DNA of 26,483 nt from the NCBI GenBank assembly GCA_043818215.1, contig JBDRGC010000430.1, forward strand, positions 1 to 26,483, written 5' to 3'. This DNA is from JBDRGC01 sp043818215. Its GTDB lineage: Bacteria > Chloroflexota > Anaerolineae > Anaerolineales > UBA11858. The position numbers and the translations under genes were made by a program. The notes under the pieces were generated by a model. The model was not told where the DNA came from and did not search any database. It saw only the letters and a program-made list of their open reading frames with translations. This document shows, in pieces, positions 1-6,647 of this stretch; positions within the stretch are counted from its first letter, which is position 1; the number at the start of each line of letters is the position of its first letter.

Positions 1-14
1 CGGGTGGAGCCACC

Positions 15-136
15 CATCGACACTGGCAACAGTGTTATCCGCGGCCCCCCGGCCCCCAATTCTGCGGGAGTCACGCATCGACACTGGCAACAGTGTTATC
101 CGCGGCCCCCCGGCCCCCAATTCTGGGGGAGTCACC
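15..136. repeat. 61-bp direct tandem repeat, two copies
   Basis: Two head-to-tail copies (15-75 and 76-136) begin CATCGACACTGG and run through a GC-rich CCCCCCGGCCCCC block. They are nearly identical; differences include a G for C just before each copy and C/G changes in the GGGAG tail. Further C/G-rich blocks follow to about 240. The open frames across the repeat are probably repeat read-through and not a gene. The array may extend left of the window. Confidence 0.8.
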
Positions 137-579
137 CTCCCAAAGTTGGGGGGAGCCTCGTACTCAACCCAACCCTGGGGAGAGCCCGTGTTGCTCCCCC
201 CAGGATTGGGGCACAGGGGGGGCCGAACGGTTACTTCTAATTTTGGGGATATGTATATTGTGACTGACGACAGTGGGAATGTTTGCGCATTGCGCCAGGC
301 AATCATAGAGATTTCTCGGATGCAATGCCTGCCCAAATTGAAAGGTGAGACGCATCTGTTGAGCAATCCCTCTCACCTTCCCTTGGGGTCAAGTGCATTA
401 TATGACAGCGAGGGAGGCTGGTCAAATTTGTTTGTAGACTCTCCAATAAGCGGGAGAGTGTTCCCAATCCGGCAGCGGAAAGCGGGCAGCGGACTGTAAC
501 GGAGTAGCGGAAGGCTGCGAGCAAGTCCGCAACTTCGCTAAAATCCGTTCCCGAGTTGTCAGGTTCTCTCTCCTGTAAT

Positions 580-720
580 ATGGAACGGACACGGAATTTT
601 GATAGTTTTGGCCTGAAAATCTGTGTGGATCCGGGGTATTTTCCGCATATGGTGGTGTGGTCGGAATGGAACGCGAACACTTTGTGTTTGTTTGAAGAGT
701 TGTTCGATTTGCAGAAATAG
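580..720 (+). CDS. Possible 46-residue small ORF or gene fragment
   Basis: ATG at 580 opens a 46-codon frame ending TAG at 718-720. Its composition is protein-like, with FPHMVVWSEW in the middle and an acidic, aromatic end FEELFDLQK. I recognise no family. No convincing Shine-Dalgarno precedes the ATG, so it may be the residue of a decayed longer gene instead of a functional small protein. Its neighbours offer no context. Confidence 0.22.
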   Translation: MERTRNFDSFGLKICVDPGYFPHMVVWSEWNANTLCLFEELFDLQK

Positions 721-856
721 GACTTTCGCTTTGCCTGCCCATGGCATGACCGTGTTGAGTATAATCAGGATGATCAGGATCAGGTTTTGATGGAATTAAT
801 CCTGCATGGATTATCTGTTGAATAAGCGATCAAGTTTTTGAGTAATTTTCATATCG

Positions 857-862
857 AGGAGG
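857..862 (+). promoter_or_regulatory. Consensus ribosome binding site for the ABM gene
   Basis: AGGAGG lies 6 bases before the ATG at 869. It is notable because many plus-strand genes further right lack any such signal. Confidence 0.8.
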
Positions 863-868
863 TTTGTC

Positions 869-1177
869 ATGCTGATCTTTCAATTTCACCACTACATCAA
901 ACCCGAGTTTGTAGAAGCCTACAAAGCTGCCATTTTGGCAAATGTACGCGAGACGGTGAAGGAACCGGGCATCATCCGTTTCGAAGTTTTCCAGGATAAA
1001 GAGGATCCTGCTCATTTCAGTATCTTAGAAATCTACCAGGACGAGACCGCCAGAGAATTACAACTGGAAACGCCGCATTTTCTGAAATTCAAGGAGGCAT
1101 ATCTCGGTCAGGAAATGGGTGCCCGGAAGGGGTGTGGGAATCAATTCGAGATGCTTTTTCTTGAGCAGGCTGAGTGA
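869..1177 (+). CDS. Antibiotic biosynthesis monooxygenase (ABM) fold protein
   Basis: This 102-residue protein fits the ABM/LsrG-like dimeric alpha-beta barrel superfamily. It opens with a strand (LIFQFHHYIKP), then a helix with the pattern VEAYKAAILANVRETVKEPGI, then IRFEVFQDKEDPAHFSILEIYQDETA, which matches the family's central 'E.G...Y.v..d..dp..f...E.W.d..a' pattern. The following segment contains the family's H-x3-h-F pattern (ETPHFLKFKEAY). Relatives include cofactor-free monooxygenases and isomerases of signal molecules, so the substrate cannot be assigned. The start is fixed by a strong AGGAGG at 857-862, six bases before ATG. The gene stands alone and converges with the phosphoesterase on the other strand, eight bases apart. 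Confidence 0.8.
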   Translation: MLIFQFHHYIKPEFVEAYKAAILANVRETVKEPGIIRFEVFQDKEDPAHFSILEIYQDETARELQLETPHFLKFKEAYLGQEMGARKGCGNQFEMLFLEQAE

Positions 1178-1185
1178 AGGTAAGA

Positions 1186-2275
1186 TTATTTTTTAATGCT
1201 AAAACGATCCACAATCTGATTACCACGAGTTACGAATTGAAAAGTGATTTGATCAGGTGAGGCTTCTACTAGCATCACACCGTAATCGTCCCGATACCGG
1301 ACCTGACTTCCGGGTATGGGCGCATCAAAATTATGGCGCGGGCCGCCACCCAAGCCATTGACAAAATAAGGGAAACCATCCACGCTGAGTCTCTCGTAAA
1401 CATGACTATGCCCCCTGATAACGGCAGTCGCTCCCCATTCCTGATAGGCCCATTGTGCCCAGTTAATCGATCCATCACCAGAAGATGAATACGGCGGTTG
1501 GTGTATATAAACGATTTTCCAGGGTGATGATGAAGCAGCTAATTTTTTTTTCTTGAAGCCATTGCGCCTGCACAGAAGATCGCCCAACCCCATCTGGTTC
1601 GCGGCTATCGCTATCGATTGCAAAAAGATGTACAGGTCCCCACACGAAATCGTAATATCTTTCATTGCCTGGTAAAGTAAAGTAATCAAAATACGGCAGC
1701 GCCTTAGAAGTTGTCCAGTCGTGATTACCTAAAGTAGGGAAGAACCGGTTCACGTCGGCCCCATCCCCATACTGACCCACATACGGATAGATATATGTAT
1801 GGAAGTATTGTCCGATATTCTTATCAATCGTCTCAGCCGCACCATCGGGATGATTATTATCTCCCGTCGTAATGATGAAATCCGGAGACCAATTTTTGAT
1901 CATGTTAGCTACATCTCGTTCTAGATCACCAGCCAAGCCATAGTCTCCGATAACGGCAAACCGGGTGATTAATGGCGGTGTGGCTGCCAGCGGCACCTTC
2001 GAAGTCGGAGTTGGTACAACCGTAGAAGTGAGCGCCGACAGGTTTGCTTCTACAGTGGGTGAAGGTTGCGAGAATCCTTCATCAACCGCAATCAGGGTGG
2101 GAGTTGATGTACTCGTGAAATCGGTGAGTTCTGCCTGAGGGGAATCTTGGACCTCCTCAGAAACGGGCTCGTTGGGAATATCAATAAAGGGGATATTGCA
2201 CATCTGGCTGCTGAGAGCCAGAAGAGCAATGACCAATCCCAGTGGAATCTTTTTAAATTGGCCTGACATTTTCAT
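1186..2275 (-). pseudogene. Calcineurin-like metallophosphoesterase, frameshifted at an A9 run
   Basis: Two overlapping frames together make a complete secreted or membrane-anchored phosphoesterase of the purple-acid-phosphatase type. The upstream frame (2275 to 1475) has an N-terminal hydrophobic segment (LGLVIALLALSS), a Ser/Thr/Pro-rich linker, then the metal motifs GDYG, GDNN and GNHD. The downstream frame (stop at 1186) carries HQPPYSS and GHSHVYER, the remaining metal ligands. The switch falls at nine A on the coding strand (plus 1543-1551). Removing one A joins WLQEKK to LAASSSPWKIVY and restores the full domain. It may therefore be a recent pseudogene, a sequence error, or a gene read by slippage. 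The Cys after the hydrophobic segment (SQMC) is not a good lipobox. No clear ribosome site is seen before the ATG at 2275. Confidence 0.75.
1543..1551 (-). other. A9 slippery homopolymer at the phosphoesterase frameshift
   Basis: Nine T on the plus strand read as nine A in the mRNA, exactly where the reading frame changes. Loss of one A restores the phosphoesterase frame. Runs of about nine A are known sites of RNA-polymerase slippage in bacteria. Confidence 0.7.
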
Positions 2276-2363
2276 GATTCACACGCACCCGGCGCACGTG
2301 TCACCCACATCGTCCCGTCGTCCTTCCGGGAGTGCAGGAGAGTGCAGGTGTGTTCCTACGGGA
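2276..2363. repeat. GC-rich intergenic repeat-like segment
   Basis: This lies between the phosphoesterase start and the truncated M20 fragment. It contains CACCTGCACTC-type runs on the minus strand (GTGCAGGAGAGTGCAGGTG on plus) that recur near 10790 and 15860, so it is likely a dispersed intergenic element that replaced most of the M20 gene. No gene is seen. Confidence 0.4.
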
Positions 2364-2483
2364 TCATGTTTCACGGCCATTGCCTTCGGGCGTCAGGGAT
2401 GGGTTGATCGAGTTGATACGCACCAGTTCCTGTGTCGTCTTCGTGAGGTAGGTTTCGTCGATCGAAAAATTTGGTTGTGCCAT
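2364..2483 (-). pseudogene. N-terminal remnant of an M20-family peptidase/deacylase (ArgE/DapE-like)
   Basis: Starting at the ATG at 2483 (minus), with GGAGG just upstream, this frame encodes 39 residues and stops at 2366-2364. It contains TQELVRINSINPSLTPEG, the typical start of ArgE/DapE/CPG2-type M20 metallopeptidases ('L..LVrInSvNPsL.pgg'). The catalytic domain with the metal ligands (usually about 400 residues) is missing; repeat-like DNA begins right after the stop. It is therefore a decayed gene that kept its ribosome site and first exonic stretch. It lies downstream of, and in the same orientation as, the tRNA-Thr gene. Confidence 0.6.
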
Positions 2484-2642
2484 GCGAACCTCCAGTGGGG
2501 GGAAAATGGATATGGTCTACACCTTCCCACGCCCGCGTTTGGTCTACCTGGCTGTATTCTCATGCTGGCGGGGTTGGCGATTTTGGGGTGGAATTATTTT
2601 CTTGGAATAAAATGCAAAAACACACACCCCCAATTTATCAAG

Positions 2643-2715
2643 AGCCACCGATGGGAGTTGAACCCATAACCTATCGCTTACGAAGCGATTGCTCTGCCTA
2701 TTGAGCTACGGTGGC
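2643..2715 (-). tRNA. tRNA-Thr (anticodon CGT)
   Basis: Read on the minus strand this folds fully: acceptor GCCACCG/CGGTGGC, D arm GCTC/GAGC with an AATAGGCA loop, anticodon stem ATCGC/GCGAT around loop TTCGTAA, five-base variable loop AGGTT, and T arm ATGGG/CCCAT with loop TTCAACT. Positions 34-36 are CGT, reading ACG threonine codons. No CCA is encoded. The discriminator position is T. Confidence 0.93.
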
Positions 2716-2738
2716 GCGGTGGAGATTATATCAGGCAA

Positions 2739-2832
2739 GTGGTGAAGTGGGCAAGTGGGGCGAGTGGGGCGAATGGCGAGTGGGTGAGTGGCGGGTGGCG
2801 AATGGCGAGTGGGGCGAGTGGCAGGAAATCTA
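2739..2832. repeat. Short tandem array, GCGAGTG family
   Basis: About ten imperfect units of GCGAGTG/GCGAATG/GCGGGTG, mostly 7 bp with occasional 2-bp expansions, sit next to the tRNA gene. The same family recurs at 18244-18290 and 20976-21010. The overlapping open frame is low complexity and unlikely to be coding. Confidence 0.75.
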
Positions 2833-2956
2833 AAAACATGCAAAGGAGAATAGATGCGTATAGCCATAATTCCATGTCATATCAATCTTGCCTTCACCAT
2901 TCGAGCACGTCGCGCCGAGTATTGCTAGTACACGTGTGGGGAAATCCTTTGGCAGT

Positions 2957-3097
2957 CAATGTCATTAAGTTAAGCCATCGGCGGATCACGGATCCGCCTG
3001 GAGCGTGAAAATAAAGTTTTGCTCCTGTCGGATCCGTCCCGCAAGGGGATGCTGCGCGATGATCCGACAGCCACCTGCCCTTAAATTAATGACATTG
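2957..3097. mobile_element. MITE-like element, copy 1, with 18-bp terminal inverted repeats and 9-bp target duplication
   Basis: The ends CAATGTCATTAAGTTAAG (2957-2974) and CTTAAATTAATGACATTG (3080-3097) are inverted repeats with one mismatch. The nonamer TTTGGCAGT occurs immediately left (2948-2956) and again at 3100-3108, as expected for a target-site duplication. Inside are a REP-type palindrome GGCGGATCACGGATCCGCC (2980-2998) and a second hairpin with arms CTGTCGGATC/GATCCGACAG (3027-3036, 3061-3070). No coding capacity is present, so movement would need a transposase in trans. A divergent relative is at 15787-16009. Confidence 0.65.
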
Positions 3098-3134
3098 ATT
3101 TTGGCAGTTGCAGAGTGCCTCGCCCAGACTGTTT

Positions 3135-3151
3135 CAAACTCGTCGAGTTTG
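3135..3151. repeat. Short perfect hairpin CAAACTCG/CGAGTTTG
   Basis: Eight-base arms around a single T lie about 50 bp beyond the stop of the GyrI-like gene. It may act in transcript termination or be a dispersed repeat; no T-tract follows on the minus strand. Confidence 0.4.
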
Positions 3152-3201
3152 CAGTACTTTGTGTCATAATCTCAGACTGCATGAGGATTTCCGCTCACCA
3201 G

Positions 3202-3816
3202 CTAACCTTTACGCACCGGCTGCCGCAGCACAGTCTTCATCTTCTCCGGTGCGACGCGGCGCGGGTCGCTGAGATAGATCTCGTGGTGTTTGCCATTTTC
3301 CACGAATCCATTATTGGGGATGAACTCACTGTGCATCTTCGCGAGGACAGGCCCCTCGTCATCATAAGAGCCGATGTGCATGATCTGCACCGATAATCCC
3401 TCATGGTAATGTTCCAGCCGGGCTTTGTCCAGCGCGGCAGGATTCTTGGCTTTGCGCACCTGCGCGACAGCATTGTCAAAAAACTCAGCCGTGATCCAGT
3501 CTGGCGTCATGATCATCATCGTCCAATCCCAGGCGGATTTCTCGCGGGTGAGGTAGGTCTCCATATCCTCCGCCCACCAGAGTCCCTCCAGCGGCGGGAC
3601 AGTGTAGTCTTTTTCCAGGTCTTTCTTGCTCAGGAATTTGATCTTGTAAGCCACCGCATAGAGCGACTCGACAGCATTCTTGTATTCCTGCGCCGTGTTG
3701 GGGTCGCCGTGTCCGTCAACCATGACAAACTGAATTTCAGGCACATCAACTGTTTCAAATTTCTTGGGGGGATTATAGAGATGCTTCAGGGTTTTCTTGA
3801 AATCAACTTTTATCAT
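3202..3816 (-). CDS. GyrI-like small-molecule-binding domain protein
   Basis: The 204-residue protein resembles the stand-alone GyrI-like proteins of COG4832: an N-terminal PPKKFETVDVPEIQFVMVDGHGDPN segment, a central FLSKKDLEKDYTVPPLEGLWW region, and a C-terminal EGLSVQIMHIGSYDDEGPVLAKMHSEF followed by HHEIYLSDPRRVAPEKMKTVLRQPV. These match the family's order. Such proteins have a SOUL/GyrI-like pocket and bind small hydrophobic ligands; the ligand is unknown here. There is no signal peptide or membrane segment, so it is probably cytoplasmic. The start has an AAGGAG site (complement at 3828-3834) about 11 bases upstream. It is a single gene with no obvious operon partner. Confidence 0.8.
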   Translation of the reverse strand: MIKVDFKKTLKHLYNPPKKFETVDVPEIQFVMVDGHGDPNTAQEYKNAVESLYAVAYKIKFLSKKDLEKDYTVPPLEGLWWAEDMETYLTREKSAWDWTMMIMTPDWITAEFFDNAVAQVRKAKNPAALDKARLEHYHEGLSVQIMHIGSYDDEGPVLAKMHSEFIPNNGFVENGKHHEIYLSDPRRVAPEKMKTVLRQPVRKG

Positions 3817-4083
3817 TTTTTTTGTTCTCCTTGTTTCGTTTCAGTTATTCCAGATTTGAATAGCAATGTAGCCGAGATTTCCAAATCTCGCCGTGCGGGA
3901 TATGGAAATCCCGGCCACATGGCAATAATTACGAAACGAATTCCCATACCGGGAATTACTGGTATCGTTTCAATACCCACAGTGTACAAGATTAAGCGGG
4001 GGAAGAAAGGGGGCTGCGAAAGCGGAAAAATGATGGAAGCTGAATCCAACGCCAAGTGGTAAATGTGGGGCTTAAAGATCACA
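3817..4083. other. Intergenic region with two adjacent hairpins
   Basis: Perfect hairpins CGAGATTT-CC-AAATCTCG (3873-3890) and CGGGAT-6 nt-ATCCCG (3896-3913) sit side by side, a common form of dispersed bacterial intergenic palindrome. They lie between the end of the response regulator and the start of the GyrI-like gene (both minus). The long plus-strand frame through here is antisense to the GyrI gene and not considered real. Confidence 0.45.
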
Positions 4084-4863
4084 TTACGAGCTAATATCGA
4101 ATACATAACCTGTGCCCCGAACATTGGTAATCCAGTCACTTCCCTCTGGGAATGTTGCCAATTTTCGGCGCAAGCGGCTGATCAACGGGCGTAGGACTTC
4201 GGGGGCCTCCCAATCTGTAATTTCGTACCCTTGCACCATAAACACCAGCTCGCTGTGGGTCATTACACGGCCCTGATTCTCGATCAAGACTTTCAGTAAT
4301 TTACCCTCCGTAGGGGTCAGGCTAACCTTGTCGCTGCCGCGCCAGATCTCACGCCGCGTCAAATCCAACATGATTCCATTTGGGAAGGTGACTATCTGCC
4401 GTCCAGAGACGGACGATTGGGTCACACCTTCAACATCTCGCAATTGCTGCAACGATGCTTCCAACTGGTTTAGCAGCAGACGCTTATGTTGCACCTCTGT
4501 CAGGCGGGACAGACCGGCAACAACACTGCTGAGTATCTCCTGCGGAGAAGATGGTTTTATCAAGTAATCGTGTGCCCCCTGGCGGAGCGCTTCAATGGCT
4601 GACTCCATCGAGCCGTGGGCCGTAAGCAATATGACCAAGGTATTGGGTGCGATCTCCGATGCTGTGCGCATCACCTCGATGCCGTCCATTCCAGGCATCT
4701 TGATATCAAGCAGCATCAAGTCAAATTCAGCCTCACGAAGCGCATCGAGAGCTGCCTGTCCACTGGCTGCATCCGTCACGTTGTAGCCTTCTCGCTTAAG
4801 AATATCCGCCAGCGAGATACGAGCAGTCTTTTCATCATCGACAACTAATATATTCGCTTTCAT
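4084..4863 (-). CDS. Response regulator: receiver plus OmpR-type winged helix
   Basis: In this 259-residue DNA-binding regulator, the receiver spans about residues 3-120 with acidic pocket D9/D10, phospho-acceptor D53 (LLDIKMPGMDG), switch T81 and K103 (LIKPSS). A linker helix runs about 120-150. A C-terminal winged helix covers about 160-257, with LTPTEGKLLKVLIENQGRVM, a recognition region PLISRLRRKLA, and a final RGTGYVFD hairpin typical of the OmpR/PhoB class. It probably acts at promoters when phosphorylated by one of the neighbouring kinases. A strong AGGAGGG site (complement at 4869-4875) fixes the start. It is the last gene of a minus-strand signalling cluster, 101 bp after the hybrid kinase. 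Confidence 0.9.
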   Translation of the reverse strand: MKANILVVDDEKTARISLADILKREGYNVTDAASGQAALDALREAEFDLMLLDIKMPGMDGIEVMRTASEIAPNTLVILLTAHGSMESAIEALRQGAHDYLIKPSSPQEILSSVVAGLSRLTEVQHKRLLLNQLEASLQQLRDVEGVTQSSVSGRQIVTFPNGIMLDLTRREIWRGSDKVSLTPTEGKLLKVLIENQGRVMTHSELVFMVQGYEITDWEAPEVLRPLISRLRRKLATFPEGSDWITNVRGTGYVFDISS

Positions 4864-4964
4864 ATTTACCCTCCTAATGGGTAGATGTTTCTTCTAAAAA
4901 AGAGAGGCATGGGCTGCGAAATACGCCTACGGCATAATTCGAATCCACCTTCCTCCGCTATTTG

Positions 4965-6545
4965 CTAGAGCCCTATGGGTAGAGATATTTGAAATTTGGC
5001 CCCGTGTGCATCCTGGGGCAGTAAGTCAAGAGTTCCGCCATGTGCCGTTATGATCCCATAGCTCACCGTGAGTCCCAATCCCAACCCTCCTTCTCTAGAA
5101 CTGGTAAAGGGTTCGAAAATACTTGCCCTCTCAGCCTTTGGCACACCTGCGCCTGTATCCTCTACACATATTATAACCTGATTGTCTATCAAATTGGTTT
5201 CAATGAATAACACACCGCCATCGGGCATGGCTTCCATAGCATTCAGAACAATATTGACAATCACTTGTTGGATCTGATTCCCTGTCACTAGTACTGCGGG
5301 CAGATCGCGAGTCAAGTGCTTTTGCAAGCGGATATTTTGACCTTTGAGTTGTGTTTCCAAGAGTTGCAATACCCGTTCTACTAATTCGTTCACGTGTATC
5401 GGGCTGCGGTCCAGTGCGCTGGGACGATAGTAATCTAGCATGCGCTTGGCAACTTTCATCAGACGATCCAGCTCTTCGGCGGCCAACGAGATGTAGTTTT
5501 GCAACTCCTTCTGTGAAAGCTTGCCATGCTCAATCAAGTGTAGACAATTACGCACAGACTGTAAAGGGTTATTTATCTCATGGGCGATGGAGGCTGTCAA
5601 CCGGCCAACAGCTGCCATCTTTTCTGCCTGGATCAGGGCCTGCTGTGACTCTTCCAACTGGCGGACATGGGCGCGCAATTCTGAATAGAGATGAGCGTTT
5701 TCCAAAGCGATGGCCGCCTGCCGCGAGAAAATCGTCAACATATCCAGGTCTGCGTTCGTGAAGAGGGCTTCCCCAGCAATGCGCCCAACTATGATAAGGC
5801 TGCGCTGGCTCCCGAACGAGTTTGGCACACACATCACAGAAACTAAACCATGCCTGGAAAGCACAGCTTGCGTTTCAGGGTCATCAGGGGCGTCCAGGCT
5901 CAATTTTAGAGGTTCGTTCAGAGCAGCCACGTGGGAGATCCATTCATCCGCATCTGCCGATAACGATGTGCCGCGTTCGTTGACGGATTGAATTTCGTCG
6001 CCATCCGCAGCCTGTATATAGAAACCGGCGCAAGTACAGTCAAGATGCTCACAGGCCATATCCAATAATAAAATTTGTAAGCGTTCGGGGTCTTTTTCAG
6101 AAAATAGAGATTCGGTGATAGCAAACAATGGTTGCAATGCGCGTAGACGCTGCATTTCTTGTTGGCGCCGTTTCTCTTGCAGGGCACGCTCCACACTTTG
6201 CACAAGCTCTGCGCCATAAAATGGCTTCAACACCATGCCATCGGCTCCCCGTTGGAGCGTCTCGACGGCTGTATCCACAGTGCCATATCCTGTCATAATT
6301 ACGACTGCTAGATCAGGTTGGATATGACGCGCAATTTCCATAAGTTGGAATCCATCCATCTCGGGCATGCGTATATCAACCAGCAATAAATCCACCCGCT
6401 CTTGCTCGAGCAGGTCGATACCATCTCTAGGGCGGTTGAAAGCGGCAACTTGATATCCGGCGCGGGTCAACAAACGCTGGCAGAGGCGCGTCACGCCTAT
6501 CTCGTCGTCTACGATCAAAATAACTGACTCGGTAATTGGTTTCAT
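4965..6545 (-). CDS. Hybrid sensor: receiver-GAF-histidine kinase
   Basis: 526 residues with the receiver first: acidic D13/D14, phospho-acceptor D57 (LLLVDIRMPEMDG), T85 and K107. A GAF-like domain spans about 140-285 (ending FSRQAAIALENAHLY), then a coiled linker, a HisKA domain with H322 (ASIAHEINNPLQ), and a HATPase_c domain with the N box near N435 (NIVLNAMEAMPDGG), DTGAG from D463 and a GLGLGL lid region near 487-492. There are no membrane segments, so it senses an intracellular cue or a partner. The N-terminal receiver suggests it receives phosphate from another kinase, such as the large GAF kinase upstream. No Shine-Dalgarno is seen before the ATG; a 7-bp tandem array lies about 30 bp upstream. 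Confidence 0.9.
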   Translation of the reverse strand: MKPITESVILIVDDEIGVTRLCQRLLTRAGYQVAAFNRPRDGIDLLEQERVDLLLVDIRMPEMDGFQLMEIARHIQPDLAVVIMTGYGTVDTAVETLQRGADGMVLKPFYGAELVQSVERALQEKRRQQEMQRLRALQPLFAITESLFSEKDPERLQILLLDMACEHLDCTCAGFYIQAADGDEIQSVNERGTSLSADADEWISHVAALNEPLKLSLDAPDDPETQAVLSRHGLVSVMCVPNSFGSQRSLIIVGRIAGEALFTNADLDMLTIFSRQAAIALENAHLYSELRAHVRQLEESQQALIQAEKMAAVGRLTASIAHEINNPLQSVRNCLHLIEHGKLSQKELQNYISLAAEELDRLMKVAKRMLDYYRPSALDRSPIHVNELVERVLQLLETQLKGQNIRLQKHLTRDLPAVLVTGNQIQQVIVNIVLNAMEAMPDGGVLFIETNLIDNQVIICVEDTGAGVPKAERASIFEPFTSSREGGLGLGLTVSYGIITAHGGTLDLLPQDAHGAKFQISLPIGL

Positions 6546-6572
6546 CGGATTAAATATGGTATCTGCTTCGAG

Positions 6573-6616
6573 GACAGAGGGCAGAGGGCAGAGGGCAGAG
6601 GGCAGAGGGCAGAGGG
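6573..6616. repeat. 7-bp tandem array, CAGAGGG family
   Basis: About six units of GGCAGAG (equivalent to CAGAGGG) lie between the two kinase genes. The reverse complement, CCCTCTG/CCCTCTA, forms the array just before the ATPase gene at 20027. Confidence 0.9.
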
Positions 6617-6647
6617 CGCCGCGGGTGCATTCTGAATCGTGATGATA

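Larger units (their letters stand above)
137..868. other. Intergenic stretch, no confident gene
   Basis: Apart from the possible short frame at 580-720, nothing here is recognisable as protein. Open frames on both strands give low-complexity translations without domain motifs. A short AT-CAGG-rich direct repeat lies near 764-788. A TATAAT hexamer occurs at 760-765 but has no correctly spaced -35, so no promoter is called. Confidence 0.5.

Noticed and set aside
32..499. 155-residue open frame over the tandem repeat
   Set aside because: Half of it translates the 61-bp repeat and C/G runs, no family features appear, and there is no ribosome site.
2172..2704. Plus-strand frames across the M20 remnant and tRNA
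   Set aside because: They read through a tRNA gene and a minus-strand gene fragment and lack protein family features.
3403..4062. 219-residue plus-strand frame
   Set aside because: It lies antisense to the convincing GyrI-like gene and runs on through palindromic intergenic DNA.
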